From the NCBI GenBank assembly GCA_900316975.1, contig ONFA01000004.1:62001-126000 (forward strand): a stretch of DNA of 64,000 nucleotides, given 5' to 3'. The notes beneath the pieces were generated by a model. The model searched no databases, was not told the origin of the DNA, and saw only the letters and a program-made list of their open reading frames with translations. Shown here in pieces: positions 44,780 through 54,947 of the stretch (positions within the stretch are counted from its first letter, which is position 1; each line of letters starts with the position of its first letter). Made by a program: the position numbers and the translations under genes. The DNA comes from an uncultured Prevotellaceae bacterium (GTDB taxonomy: Bacteria; Bacteroidota; Bacteroidia; Bacteroidales; Bacteroidaceae).

Positions 44780-46549
44780 TCACACATCTTTCACTCGTGT
44801 ACCCATACGAGCTTCAACCACATTCACCACATAGTCACCAAGTTTCTCACACTCGTTAATAAGATCCATATAGATGGTGCCCACCGCATAGGTGTATTTA
44901 TGGCTATTGATGTCGTTGATGTTCTGCGACTTCAACTGGGAGCGATAGCTATTGATTTCGTTCTCGATGTTGACCGTACGATTCATATCGTAACTTTCCT
45001 TTCTGCCACCCATCAGACGGTTCATCTCTGACAGTGACTGGTCAGTAAGGCTCATCATCTGGTGGATATGTTCATATTGCTCCTCCGTGAAGTGGTCTTG
45101 CTTCCCGTTGAACTTGCGGTTGATGGTGCGAGCCATATTGTAGCAAGCATCGCCAATAGATTCAAGTTCAGAAATCTCACGCAACATGGCACGAATCTTT
45201 GCTTTCGTCTCGTCAGACAAATGTGCATCACTGACAGAATCGAGGTATTTGGCAATTTCCAATTCCATATTGTCTGAAATGTCCTCATATTTCTCTATGC
45301 GTGAATAGAGTTTGTCAAAGTCTCCCGCTTTAGCGTCTTTCTTCTTGGGCGATACGGTACTGGACAAGTCAAGCAATTCAACAACCATGTTGAACATACG
45401 CTGCATACGCTCTGAGAAAGAAGTAATCTCTTTCTGAGCTTCGAACACAGAAAGTTCTGGAGTCTTCATGAAGCCAGCCGTGATGAAATGCAGGCGGAAG
45501 TCTTCCTCCTCGTCCACCTTCTTAGGCTTGATGACCCAGCAGACAAATTTTTCTATTTGAGGAATGAACCAAATGAGAATGGCTGTGTTGACCACATTGA
45601 AGGTGGTGTGGAAAGCAGCCAACACGAAATTCAGTTTGGCAGCGTTGGCAAGGAAAGCGGTGCTGCTGGCATTGCTCTTAGTCATTTCCACATCATAACC
45701 AACCCATCCGCACACCATATCAATGAAGTAACGGAAGACGAACAGAATCCACAGCACACCAAACACGTTGAAGAACATATGGGCAAGAGCGGCACGGCGA
45801 GCCTGCGTGTTGGCAGACAGAGCGGCGAGGTTTGAGGTGATCGTTGTTCCGATGTTCTCGCCCAACACCAATGCAATACCTTGGTAGATAGGCATCGCAC
45901 CCGTAGAACACAACAACATCGTGATGGCCATCACCGCGGCAGACGACTGCACGCAGAAGGTCATGACACCACCCAAGACGAGGAATATGAGCGTGGTCCA
46001 GAAGGAGTCTGGATCAAATGACTTGAAGAAGGATGTGACGGCTTCGTTGTTTGCCAGGTCCATAGACATGCCTGTTGCCTTCAGGGTCGTAAGTCCTAAC
46101 AGCAAAAGACCGATACCAAACAGAAAATCGCCCAAATAGCGGTGCTTTTTCATGTAGATGAGCACGATGCCGATGAAGAAGCCCACATATGACACGATAC
46201 TGATGTCGAATGGAGAGGTTTCGTTGCCAGCCGTACCTACTGCCATAATCCATGCAGTAAGCGTTGTACCAATATTGGCACCCATGATGACAGAAATGGC
46301 TTGTGCCAAAGTGAGCAGACCGGCATTGACAAACGAGACGGTCATCACGGTTGTTGCGGTTGATGACTGAACGGATGCTGTGACCAAAGTACCTGTCAAC
46401 ATTCCTGTAAAGCGGTTGGTGGTCATTGCACCTAAAACATGACGCAACTGTGGACCTGCCATCTTCTGGAGGGCTTCGCTCATGGCTTTCATACCGAACA
46501 TAAGGAGTGCAAGCGAACCCAGAAGTTTTAAAATAATCCAAATAGACAT
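44780..46549 (-). CDS. Na/Pi cotransporter family protein with PhoU-like C-terminal domain
   Basis: The product has 589 residues. The N-terminal half has two inverted sets of membrane segments containing the paired QSS signatures (SVQSSTATTVM and VQSSAAVMAI) of the NptA/PNaS family. The C-terminal half (about 350-580) is helical and charged, like PhoU. It would move phosphate with sodium across the inner membrane. The gene is divergent from the GH35 gene, with back-to-back promoters. Confidence 0.88.
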   Translation of the reverse strand: MSIWIILKLLGSLALLMFGMKAMSEALQKMAGPQLRHVLGAMTTNRFTGMLTGTLVTASVQSSTATTVMTVSFVNAGLLTLAQAISVIMGANIGTTLTAWIMAVGTAGNETSPFDISIVSYVGFFIGIVLIYMKKHRYLGDFLFGIGLLLLGLTTLKATGMSMDLANNEAVTSFFKSFDPDSFWTTLIFLVLGGVMTFCVQSSAAVMAITMLLCSTGAMPIYQGIALVLGENIGTTITSNLAALSANTQARRAALAHMFFNVFGVLWILFVFRYFIDMVCGWVGYDVEMTKSNASSTAFLANAAKLNFVLAAFHTTFNVVNTAILIWFIPQIEKFVCWVIKPKKVDEEEDFRLHFITAGFMKTPELSVFEAQKEITSFSERMQRMFNMVVELLDLSSTVSPKKKDAKAGDFDKLYSRIEKYEDISDNMELEIAKYLDSVSDAHLSDETKAKIRAMLREISELESIGDACYNMARTINRKFNGKQDHFTEEQYEHIHQMMSLTDQSLSEMNRLMGGRKESYDMNRTVNIENEINSYRSQLKSQNINDINSHKYTYAVGTIYMDLINECEKLGDYVVNVVEARMGTRVKDV

Positions 46550-46597
46550 ATTGGTAAATCTATAATACGATGGATAAATAATTAGCGTTTTGCCTTA

Positions 46598-46628
46598 CAA
46601 AGGTACGTCATTTTTATATTTATCACAA
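46598..46628 (-). promoter_or_regulatory. Na/Pi cotransporter promoter (TTG-N20-TACCTTTG)
   Basis: On the minus strand TTG (46626-46628) precedes TACCTTTG (46598-46605) by 20 nt. Confidence 0.7.
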
Positions 46629-46644
46629 GAATTTGATAAAAAAG

Positions 46645-46676
46645 TTTGTAGAAAAAAGAAAGATACAGTACCTTTG
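46645..46676 (+). promoter_or_regulatory. GH35 promoter TTTG-N20-TACCTTTG
   Basis: TTTG (46645-46648) and TACCTTTG (46669-46676) are 20 nt apart. It is one of the best consensus matches in the window. Confidence 0.8.
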
Positions 46677-46713
46677 TCAAAAGAAAACTAATATAAACCT
46701 ATTTATTCATACA

Positions 46714-49116
46714 ATGAAAAAAATCATTTCTTTGTTTTCTCTCTTGGTTGCCCTATTGGTAACAATACCTTCTAACGCACAAAAAGCCAAGGGAACATTC
46801 GAGGCAGGTAACGGTACGTTCCTGCTCAATGGCAACCCCTTCGTGGTGAAGGCTGCCGAGATTCATTATCCCCGTATCCCTAAGCCCTATTGGGAGCATC
46901 GCATCAAGATGTGCAAGGCTTTGGGCATGAACACCGTATGCATTTACATTTTCTGGAACATCCACGAACAGCGTGAGGGACAATTCGACTTCACGGGCAA
47001 CAACGATGTGGCAGAATTTTGCCGTCTGGCACAGAAGAACGGCATGTACGTCATCGTACGTCCTGGTCCATACGTGTGCGCTGAATGGGAAATGGGCGGT
47101 CTGCCTTGGTGGCTGCTGAAGAAGAAGGACATCCGATTGAGGGAGCAGGACCCCTACTTCATGGAGCGTGTGAAAATTTTCGAGCAGAAGGTAGGCGAGC
47201 AACTGGCTCCGCTCACCATCCAGAACGGAGGTCCCATCATCATGGTTCAGGTGGAGAACGAGTACGGTTCCTATGGAGAGGACAAACCTTATGTCTCCGA
47301 AATCCGAGACTGCTTACGTGGCATTTATGGTAAGGACTTGGCACTCTTCCAGTGCGACTGGAGTTCCAACTTTGAAAAGAACGGTCTCGATGACCTCACA
47401 TGGACGATGAACTTCGGCACAGGTGCCAACATCAACGACCAATTCCGTCGCTTGGGCGAACTTCGTCCTAATGCACCCAAGATGTGCTCGGAGTTCTGGA
47501 GCGGATGGTTCGACAAGTGGGGTGCCCGTCATGAGACCCGTCCTGCCAAGGACATGGTGGACGGTATGGACGAGATGCTTTCCAAGGGCATCAGTTTCTC
47601 CCTCTACATGACACACGGAGGCACCTCGTTTGGTCATTGGGCTGGTGCTAACTCTCCTGGCTTTGCGCCCGACGTGACGAGTTATGACTACGATGCGCCC
47701 ATCAACGAGTATGGGCAAACCACTCCTAAGTATTTCGAACTCCGAAAGATGATGGAGAAATACAATGACGGTAAGGCTTTGCCCGCTGTGCCCAAGCCTG
47801 CTGCACCTATCATCACGATTCCCAAGTTTGAACTGAAGGAGTTCTCTTCTATATTCAATGGTTCAGATACTGAACTCAAAATGCCCATTCGCAAGGAAGG
47901 GGGCTTGATGACCTTCGAGGAGATGGACATGGGTTGGGGTTCGATGCTCTACACAACCACAATGCCGGAGATTCCTGTACAGAGCGTTATCACGGCAGAT
48001 TTCCACGACTTTGCACAGGTATTCATCAATGGCAAATACATAGGCAAGATTGACCGCGTGAAGAATGAGAAGAGCCTCACGCTGCCCCCTGTGAAGAAAG
48101 GTGACGAATTGGAAATCCTTGTTGAAGCGATGGGGCGCATCAACTTTGGGCGAGCCATCAAAGACTTCAAAGGCATCGTGGGCGAAGTAGCCATCACAGC
48201 AGAAGTAGAAGGCATCGAAACCACATGGAAACCACAAGGTTGGGTAAAATTCGGATTGCCAGACTCTTATGAGAAAGCCGCTGATGCTTTTGTCCACAAC
48301 AATGATTATACTCAAGCCGAGAAAGAAGGACAGCGATTGGGCAAGAAGCCACAATGGAATGTTGATGGTCTCGACCTTGTGAGCAAGCGTGGCTACTATC
48401 GCGGCTACTTTAATATTAATAAGGTGGGCGACACCTTCCTCAACTTCGAGACATGGGGCAAAGGACAGGTGTATGTGAACGGTCATGCGCTCGGTCGCAT
48501 CTGGAGCATTGGCCCTCAGCAGACACTCTACTGTCCCGGTTGCTGGCTGAAGAAAGGGAAGAACGAAATCATCGTGCTTGATGTGGTTGGGCCGAAAGAG
48601 GCTGTTGTCTGGGGACAAGACAAGCCTGAACTCAACAAACTCCAGTTGGAGAAGTCGAACAAGCACAACAACATTGGCGACAAACCCGACCTCAACAGTG
48701 CCACTCCTGCTGCCACGGGTGCCTTCAATGGTGGCAATGGCTGGCAGACCGTCAAGTTTGCTGCTCCACAAAAGGGACGTTATCTCGCCATCGAATGCAC
48801 GTCAACCCAAGACGGAAAGGCGCAAGTAGCCATCGCAGAGCTCTATCTGCAAGGAACCGACGGCAAGCGCATCTCTCGTGAGCCTTGGACAACCAAGTAT
48901 GCCAACAGCGAAGAAGAGAACGGCAACCATACGGGTGACAAGGTGTATGACCTGCAGGAATCCACCTATTGGCAGACCGAAAAGAGTGCCACACTCCCCC
49001 ACCTTCTCGTCATTGACCTCGGCAGCGAACAGACCATTTCCGCTCTCGAATATCTGCCACGCGCCGAACAAGGAGCCCCTGGCAGCGTGAAGAACTACAA
49101 GATTTACCTCTACTGA
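46714..49116 (+). CDS. GH35 beta-galactosidase with C-terminal F5/8-type domain
   Basis: The product has 800 residues from the ATG at 46714, with a signal peptide (to about 22). The GH35 catalytic barrel spans about residues 30-330: ENEYGSYG carries the acid/base (Glu183) and CSEFWSGWFDKWG the nucleophile (Glu260), with the family opening AAEIHYPRIPKPYWEHR. A beta-sandwich region follows, and the last about 150 residues look like an F5/8 type C (discoidin-like) carbohydrate-binding domain. It would release beta-linked galactose from galactan or galactosylated xyloglucan in the periplasm or outside. Substrate is inferred. Confidence 0.93.
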   Translation: MKKIISLFSLLVALLVTIPSNAQKAKGTFEAGNGTFLLNGNPFVVKAAEIHYPRIPKPYWEHRIKMCKALGMNTVCIYIFWNIHEQREGQFDFTGNNDVAEFCRLAQKNGMYVIVRPGPYVCAEWEMGGLPWWLLKKKDIRLREQDPYFMERVKIFEQKVGEQLAPLTIQNGGPIIMVQVENEYGSYGEDKPYVSEIRDCLRGIYGKDLALFQCDWSSNFEKNGLDDLTWTMNFGTGANINDQFRRLGELRPNAPKMCSEFWSGWFDKWGARHETRPAKDMVDGMDEMLSKGISFSLYMTHGGTSFGHWAGANSPGFAPDVTSYDYDAPINEYGQTTPKYFELRKMMEKYNDGKALPAVPKPAAPIITIPKFELKEFSSIFNGSDTELKMPIRKEGGLMTFEEMDMGWGSMLYTTTMPEIPVQSVITADFHDFAQVFINGKYIGKIDRVKNEKSLTLPPVKKGDELEILVEAMGRINFGRAIKDFKGIVGEVAITAEVEGIETTWKPQGWVKFGLPDSYEKAADAFVHNNDYTQAEKEGQRLGKKPQWNVDGLDLVSKRGYYRGYFNINKVGDTFLNFETWGKGQVYVNGHALGRIWSIGPQQTLYCPGCWLKKGKNEIIVLDVVGPKEAVVWGQDKPELNKLQLEKSNKHNNIGDKPDLNSATPAATGAFNGGNGWQTVKFAAPQKGRYLAIECTSTQDGKAQVAIAELYLQGTDGKRISREPWTTKYANSEEENGNHTGDKVYDLQESTYWQTEKSATLPHLLVIDLGSEQTISALEYLPRAEQGAPGSVKNYKIYLY

Positions 49117-49132
49117 TAGACTATTTAAGCGT

Positions 49133-49336
49133 CGGGCGTTTTTTCAACAACGAATTACACTAATTTCACTAATTTTTCCATGCGGCGAGAAGAAGTATTG
49201 CACGAAGCACCTTCGGTGCAACGAATGACACGAATGAGACTTCCTCGATTGAAGTCCACCATTCGGTTGGCATTGTTTTAGCCAAGATGCTAAAGGTTCG
49301 TAAAATTAGTGTCATTCATTGTTGAAAAAACATCCG
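49133..49336. repeat. 204-nt inverted-repeat element (MITE-like)
   Basis: The outer 34 nt (49133-49166) match the reverse complement of 49303-49336 with 4 differences. The middle contains a small GCACCTTCGGTGC hairpin and short degenerate CGAATNACACNAAT repeats, with no ORF. It lies between the convergent GH35 and ilvC genes, and no target-site duplication could be fixed by eye. Confidence 0.7.
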
Positions 49337-49360
49337 AAAGTTGAGTTAGATTAATAAAAG

Positions 49361-49395
49361 AACAAGGGCGTATGTCATGAGACACACGCCCTTGT
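49361..49395 (-). terminator. Terminator of the ilv operon
   Basis: AACAAGGGCGT (49361-49371) pairs perfectly with ACGCCCTTGTT (49385-49395). On the minus strand it is followed by CTTTTATT. Confidence 0.8.
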
Positions 49396-49414
49396 TTATA
49401 CAAGATTGAAATGA

Positions 49415-50458
49415 TTAGTTATTCTCAGGACGGAGCTGACGAACAACCTCTGCTGTGCGCCACATTTCAGAGTCGTGGAGAGCAGCAAGTTCCTTCTCAA
49501 GACCAACGCGATAGTCGGGCTTAGAGTTGGCATCGATAGAGATCTGAGCCTCATGACCAGACTTCACCGAAGCGTAGAGTTTCTCAACAACAGGCTTGAT
49601 GGCATCGTGGAAAGGACCCATCCAGTCGAGGGCACCACGCTGAGCGGTAGTAGAGCAGTTTGCGTACATCCAGTCCATACCCTTCTGTGCGAAGAGAGGC
49701 ATGAGTGACTGAGTGAGTTCCTCCACTGTCTCGTTGAATGCCTCAGATGGAGTGTGACCATTCTCGCGGAGGACTTCGTACTGAGCAAGGAGAAGACCCT
49801 GAATAGCACCCATGAGTGAACCACGCTCGCCAGTGAGGTCAGAAGTGGCCTCGCGCTGGAAAGTAGTCTCGAACAGGTAGCCAGAACCGATACCGATACC
49901 CAGAGCGAGTGTACGGTCAAGAGCCTTGCCTGTAGCGTCCTGATATACTGCGTAAGAAGAGTTCAGGCCACGACCTTCGAGGAACATGGTGCGGAGTGAT
50001 GTACCAGAACCCTTAGGAGCCACCATGATGACGTCGATGTCCTTGGCAGGAACACAACCAGTGCGGTCGTTCCAAGTGATAGCGAAGCCATGTGAGAAGT
50101 AGAGAGCCTTACCAGGAGTGAGGTGCTTCTTGAGGGTTGGCCATACAGACATCACTGCTGCGTCAGAAAGCAGGCACATCACGATCGTACCCTTCTCGGC
50201 AGCCTCTTCGATAGAGAAAAGAGTCTCGCCAGGAACCCAACCGTCCTTGATAGCCTTCTCGAAAGTCTTGCCCTGACGCTGACCAACGATTACGTTGAAA
50301 CCGTTGTCGCGGAGGTTACAAGACTGACCAGGACCCTGTACACCATAACCAATCACAGCGATAGTCTCGTCTTTCAAGATTTCACGAGCCTTCTCGAGTG
50401 GGAACTCTTCACGTGTCATTACCTCTTCGATAACGCCACCAAAATTCATTTTTGCCAT
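49415..50458 (-). CDS. ilvC: Ketol-acid reductoisomerase
   Basis: The product has 347 residues. The N-terminal Rossmann domain has the nucleotide loop AVIGYGVQGPGQSCNLRDNGFNV, and the C-terminal knotted domain includes SDLTGERGSLMGAIQ, with the conserved metal-binding Asp and Glu residues. It converts acetolactate or acetohydroxybutyrate to the dihydroxy acid for valine and isoleucine. It is the last gene of ilvD-ilvB-ilvN-ilvC, 60 nt after ilvN, and is followed by a terminator. Confidence 0.96.
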   Translation of the reverse strand: MAKMNFGGVIEEVMTREEFPLEKAREILKDETIAVIGYGVQGPGQSCNLRDNGFNVIVGQRQGKTFEKAIKDGWVPGETLFSIEEAAEKGTIVMCLLSDAAVMSVWPTLKKHLTPGKALYFSHGFAITWNDRTGCVPAKDIDVIMVAPKGSGTSLRTMFLEGRGLNSSYAVYQDATGKALDRTLALGIGIGSGYLFETTFQREATSDLTGERGSLMGAIQGLLLAQYEVLRENGHTPSEAFNETVEELTQSLMPLFAQKGMDWMYANCSTTAQRGALDWMGPFHDAIKPVVEKLYASVKSGHEAQISIDANSKPDYRVGLEKELAALHDSEMWRTAEVVRQLRPENN

Positions 50459-50518
50459 TTTGTTTTTGTTTTTATTTGTGCAAGGATAATCCTTGCGGGT
50501 TACTATAAAAATGTTAAT

Positions 50519-51208
50519 CTATTTCTTTTGGTTCTTTATTCTTTTAGACTCACGCACAGCCAGATACTCATCGAGATGTTCTACACGGCTCTTGGTGATA
50601 CAGATGCGACCGGAACGAACAAACTGCAAGACACAATCCAATTTCTTCAGTTCATCGAAGAGAGAGATAATCTTGTCTGTATCATCCGTTATCTCCACCA
50701 CTGCATAAGTGCTGTTCACCTCGATGATGCGGGCATCGTAAGAGCGCACCAACCGACTGATTTCTCGATTCTTCATCATGACGGGAGTGCTCAATTTGAA
50801 GAGTGCTGTCTCATTGATGAAAAGTTCATCGTCTGTATAGAAATGTGCCTGAAGCACTTCTATACGCTTCTCTATCTGCGCTGTCAGAATGCGTGCCATA
50901 CGCTCGTCGCAGTTGGCAGTAACGGTATATTTATGTGCCCCAGGAGTGCTGGATGCACACACGTTCAATGACTCGATATTCACCTGACGACGAGTGAAAA
51001 CAGCCGTAATCTGCGAAAGCAAACCAGGCACATTCTCTGAGTAAATCAGGAAGGTATAGAGTTTTGTTGTTGTATCTTGTTCCATTGTTGGAGTTTGTAC
51101 TTTAATTTTCCTTTCTTTGGGTTGATTCTGCTCAAGCACGCGCTGACATTTGCCACAGGACGAGCATTCACCACATTGTCCTCCGAAAGTCTTTTTCGTA
51201 TTTTGCAT
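50519..51208 (-). CDS. ilvN: Acetolactate synthase small (regulatory) subunit with an N-terminal Cys-rich extension
   Basis: The product has 229 residues. From residue about 42 on (MEQDTTTKLYTFLIYSENV) it is a normal ACT-domain subunit, with NVPGLLSQITAVFTRRQVNIES as the effector-binding motif, and it would confer feedback control by valine. The first about 41 residues carry CGECSSCGKC (Cys12, 15, 18, 21), a CX2CX2CX2C cluster not expected in this family. The ATG at 51208 overlaps the ilvB stop by 1 nt (TAATG), favouring the long form. A start at residue 42 (51085) is the alternative. Confidence 0.88.
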   Translation of the reverse strand: MQNTKKTFGGQCGECSSCGKCQRVLEQNQPKERKIKVQTPTMEQDTTTKLYTFLIYSENVPGLLSQITAVFTRRQVNIESLNVCASSTPGAHKYTVTANCDERMARILTAQIEKRIEVLQAHFYTDDELFINETALFKLSTPVMMKNREISRLVRSYDARIIEVNSTYAVVEITDDTDKIISLFDELKKLDCVLQFVRSGRICITKSRVEHLDEYLAVRESKRIKNQKK

Positions 51209-52899
51209 TATATCTCAAGAAGCATTTCATCGATGTTTGCCCCAGGAGGTGTCATCGGAAGCACATTGTCCTCCTCCTTGATAGCGCACTGCAAGAGGTA
51301 TGGACCTGGAGTTGCCAACATTTCGGCAATAGCCGCATCGAGGTCAGCACGTTCTATCACCGTCTTGGCAGGAATGCCATACCCCTTTGCAATCAGTTCG
51401 TAATCGGGGTTCTGCATCGGAGTGAACGAATAGCGGTGAGCAAAGAACATCTCTTGCCACTGACGCACATTACCCAAGAAGTTGTTGTTCAAGAGAATAA
51501 TTTTCACAGGGGCTCCCTGTTCCATGATGGTGCCGAGTTCCTGAATGGTCATCTGCAAACCACCATCGCCAACAAAGAGACACACAGTTCTGTCTGGTGC
51601 TCCGAAGGTGGCGCCAATAGCAGCAGGAAGACCATAGCCCATCGTGCCCAAACCACCTGAAGTAACCACTGAACGCTCTTTCGTGAATTTGAAATAACGG
51701 CATGCCATCAACTGATTCTGACCCACATCAGTCACCATGATCCCCTCATTGTGAGCGGCCTCACTGACCTTGCGAATCACCTCACCCATCAAGAGCGGGC
51801 CTTCCGTCGGATGGAGAGCCTTGTCTATCACTTTCGTATATTCTTTCTCCTCATAAGGCTTGAAGCCCTCAATCCATGAGGTGTGCTGAGCCTGATCCAT
51901 CAACTTGGTCACAGCAGGAAGTGTCTCCTTACAGTTGCCAAGCACTGCCAAATCAACAGTCACATTCTTGTTGAACTCAGCAGGGTCGATGTCAAAATGG
52001 ATGATCTTTGCCTGCTTCGCATAAGTGGCAAGATTGCCCGTCACACGGTCGTCAAAACGCATACCAATCGCAATGAGCAGGTCACACTGATTCGTCATCA
52101 CATTCGGACCCAAATTGCCGTGCATACCGAGAATTCCCATGTTCAAACGATGGTCGGAAGGGATGGCTGAAAGTCCCAAGAATGTCGTTCCACAAGGAAG
52201 GTCTGCTTTCTCCAAGAAAGTGCGGAGTTCTTTCTGCGCATTGCCCAATTCCACACCCTGTCCCACAAGGACAAAAGGCTTGACACTGTTGTTGATCATC
52301 TTGGCAGCACGTTCAATGTCTGTCAAGTTCATGTCTGGCTCTGGGTCATAACTACGGATGAAATCCACCTTGGCGGGTTCGAATTCTACCATACCCGTCT
52401 GGGCGTTCTTGGCAAAATCGAGCACCACAGGACCAGGACGACCGCTCTTCGCAATATAGAAAGCACGAGCGACAGCCCAAGCCACATCTTCTGCACGGCG
52501 AATCTGGTAACTCCACTTGCTGATAGGTGAAGTCACACCCACCACATCGACCTCCTGAAAGGCATCCGTACCCAGCATGGCAACACCCACCTGCCCACAG
52601 ATGACCACCATCGGAGTGGAGTCTATCATTGCATCTGCTATGCCTGTCACCGTGTTGGTGGCACCCGGGCCAGAAGTCACGATGGCACAACCCACCTTGC
52701 CACTCACACGAGCATAGCCCTGAGCAGCATGTACGGCACCCTGTTCATGACGAACAAGGATGTGATTCAACGTCTTCTTATGATCATAAAGTGCATCGTA
52801 TGTCGGCATGATGGAACCGCCGGGATAGCCGAAAAGCACATCCACACCCTCATGTTCGAGGGCACGCATCATAGCCTCTGCACCTGTTATCTTTTCCAT
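51208..52899 (-). CDS. ilvB: Acetolactate synthase large (catalytic) subunit
   Basis: The product has 563 residues. The three thiamine-diphosphate-enzyme domains are visible: FGYPGGSIMPTYDAL with the Glu-containing pyrimidine-binding segment RHEQGAVHAAQGYARVSG, a central domain, and the GDG-metal motif FVGDGGLQMTIQELGTI followed by NNNFLG. It condenses two pyruvates, or pyruvate and 2-ketobutyrate. It starts 7 nt after ilvD and shares the TAATG overlap with ilvN. Confidence 0.96.
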   Translation of the reverse strand: MEKITGAEAMMRALEHEGVDVLFGYPGGSIMPTYDALYDHKKTLNHILVRHEQGAVHAAQGYARVSGKVGCAIVTSGPGATNTVTGIADAMIDSTPMVVICGQVGVAMLGTDAFQEVDVVGVTSPISKWSYQIRRAEDVAWAVARAFYIAKSGRPGPVVLDFAKNAQTGMVEFEPAKVDFIRSYDPEPDMNLTDIERAAKMINNSVKPFVLVGQGVELGNAQKELRTFLEKADLPCGTTFLGLSAIPSDHRLNMGILGMHGNLGPNVMTNQCDLLIAIGMRFDDRVTGNLATYAKQAKIIHFDIDPAEFNKNVTVDLAVLGNCKETLPAVTKLMDQAQHTSWIEGFKPYEEKEYTKVIDKALHPTEGPLLMGEVIRKVSEAAHNEGIMVTDVGQNQLMACRYFKFTKERSVVTSGGLGTMGYGLPAAIGATFGAPDRTVCLFVGDGGLQMTIQELGTIMEQGAPVKIILLNNNFLGNVRQWQEMFFAHRYSFTPMQNPDYELIAKGYGIPAKTVIERADLDAAIAEMLATPGPYLLQCAIKEEDNVLPMTPPGANIDEMLLEI

Positions 52900-52906
52900 A
52901 TATACC

Positions 52907-54709
52907 TTAATCTATAATTCTTACGCCTCCCTTGTCTGCACTTGCCACACTTTGAGCGTATGCGCGGAGGGCTTTTGATACTACACGATTACGTTTAAGC
53001 GGTTGCTGTGGACGTGCTGCCAGTTCTTCATCACTGAGACGCACGTTGATGCTGCGGTTAGGAATGTCGATGTCGATGATGTCGCCATCCACAATCTTAC
53101 CGATGTTACCACCCGATGCAGCTTCGGGAGAAATATGACCGATAGACAATCCTGAAGTACCGCCAGAGAAACGTCCGTCAGTGATAAGAGCACATTCCTT
53201 ACCCATGTGCATACTCTTGATATAAGAAGTTGGGTAAAGCATCTCCTGCATGCCAGGACCACCCTTTGGACCTTCATGCGTGATGACCACCACATCGCCC
53301 TTTTTCACCTTACCACCAAGGATACCCTCACAAGCGTCCTCCTGTGAGTCGAACACCACAGCGGGACCAGAGAACTTCCAAATGCTCTCGTCAACACCGG
53401 CGGTCTTCACTACACAACCATCCTGTGCAATGTTGCCGAAGAGGATTGCCATGCCACCATCCTTGGTGTAGGCATGTTCGATGTCACGGATACAACCATT
53501 CGCACGGTCGGTGTCAAGCGTTTCATAATTGGTGTTCTGAACACCCAACTGATTGCAGAATACACCTGCAGGTGCACTGCTGTAGATGCGCTTTGCCTCT
53601 GGATCAATATTGTCTTTCAAAATCGAATACTTCTCTATGTCTTCAGCCAAAGTGGAACCGTTCACACGCTTCACAGAGGTGTCAATCAATCCACCCTTAG
53701 CCAGTTCACCGAGCAGGTTCAACATACCGCCCGCGCGACCACACTCTTGCACGCTGTACTTCTGAGAATTTGGAGCCAGTTTGCAAAGGAAAGGAGTCTT
53801 GCGGGAAAGTTTGTCGATGTCAGCCATCGTGAAGTCCACCCCAGCCTCTTGAGCCACAGCCAAGAGGTGCAGCACCGTATTGGTCGATGCACCCATGGCA
53901 ATGTCAAGGGTCATGGCATTGAGGAAAGCCTTGCGGGTGGCTATTGAACGAGGAAGGACTGACTCATCACCATCTTCGTAATAAGCGAATGCGTTCTTCA
54001 CAATCTGACGGGCAGCCGCCTTCATCAGTTCCTTACGGTTCACATGGGTGGCAAGAATCGTTCCGTTACCAGGAAGAGAAAGACCGATGGCCTCCGTCAA
54101 GTTGTTCATTGAGTTGGCTGTAAACATACCTGAGCAGCAACCGCAACCAGGACAAGCACGGTTCTCCACCTCAGCCAATTCTTCGTCCGACACCGTCTTG
54201 TCTGCACCCTTAATCATCGCAGCAATCAGGTCGAGGTTCTCGCCCTTGTACTTGCCTGCCTCCATAGGACCACCGCTGACAAACACGGCAGGGATGTTCA
54301 GACGCATGGCAGCCATGAGCATACCCGGGGTAATCTTGTCACAGTTGGAGATGCAAATCATCGCATCTGCCTTGTGGGCATTACACATATACTCCACAGA
54401 GTCTGCAATAATATCGCGTGAAGGCAGCGAATAAAGCATACCATCATGTCCCATGGCAATACCGTCATCGATGGCGATGGTGTTGAACTCTGCTGCATAG
54501 CATCCCATCTTTTCAATTTCCTCTTTCACAATCTGTCCTGCCTCATGCAGATGAGTATGACCCGGAACAAACTGAGTGAAAGAATTGACGATGGCAATGA
54601 TTGGTTTTCCAAATTGTTCACGCTTCATGCCGTTGGCTACCCACAGAGCACGTGCTCCTGCCATACGGCGACCTTCAGTGCAGACAGCACTCCGTAACTG
54701 ATGTTTCAT
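52907..54709 (-). CDS. ilvD: Dihydroxy-acid dehydratase
   Basis: The product has 600 residues. The cluster-binding cysteines are visible in [11 protein letters not shown] and [17 protein letters not shown], along with [10 protein letters not shown] and the C-terminal [22 protein letters not shown], the family signature. It dehydrates dihydroxy acids to the keto acid precursors of valine and isoleucine. It is the first gene of the ilv operon, with a 107-nt leader from a TAACTTTG box. I see no clear leader peptide or attenuator in that leader. Confidence 0.96.
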   Translation of the reverse strand: MKHQLRSAVCTEGRRMAGARALWVANGMKREQFGKPIIAIVNSFTQFVPGHTHLHEAGQIVKEEIEKMGCYAAEFNTIAIDDGIAMGHDGMLYSLPSRDIIADSVEYMCNAHKADAMICISNCDKITPGMLMAAMRLNIPAVFVSGGPMEAGKYKGENLDLIAAMIKGADKTVSDEELAEVENRACPGCGCCSGMFTANSMNNLTEAIGLSLPGNGTILATHVNRKELMKAAARQIVKNAFAYYEDGDESVLPRSIATRKAFLNAMTLDIAMGASTNTVLHLLAVAQEAGVDFTMADIDKLSRKTPFLCKLAPNSQKYSVQECGRAGGMLNLLGELAKGGLIDTSVKRVNGSTLAEDIEKYSILKDNIDPEAKRIYSSAPAGVFCNQLGVQNTNYETLDTDRANGCIRDIEHAYTKDGGMAILFGNIAQDGCVVKTAGVDESIWKFSGPAVVFDSQEDACEGILGGKVKKGDVVVITHEGPKGGPGMQEMLYPTSYIKSMHMGKECALITDGRFSGGTSGLSIGHISPEAASGGNIGKIVDGDIIDIDIPNRSINVRLSDEELAARPQQPLKRNRVVSKALRAYAQSVASADKGGVRIID

Positions 54710-54816
54710 AATTATGTTAGAGTTCTATTAACCTTTTTACGCTTAGAGGTGGTATTCCCCCTCTTTTTTACAACAAAACGTCTCTCCCATTCGATAGGAA
54801 AAAACGAAAAACTTTG

Positions 54817-54824
54817 CAAAGTTA
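54817..54824 (-). promoter_or_regulatory. ilvD operon promoter box TAACTTTG
   Basis: The minus strand reads TAACTTTG, 107 nt upstream of the ilvD ATG. The rest of the 54710-54947 interval is AT-rich and otherwise empty. Confidence 0.65.
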
Positions 54825-54947
54825 CAAAATCCCCGCCACATTTTACACATATTTTAATATAAAAAAAGATGGAACTTGACTTTTCGCAAGGTTTCCATCC
54901 TTTTTTCTTTCATTTTTGCACACAAATGTGTTATTTGAGAACCAAAT

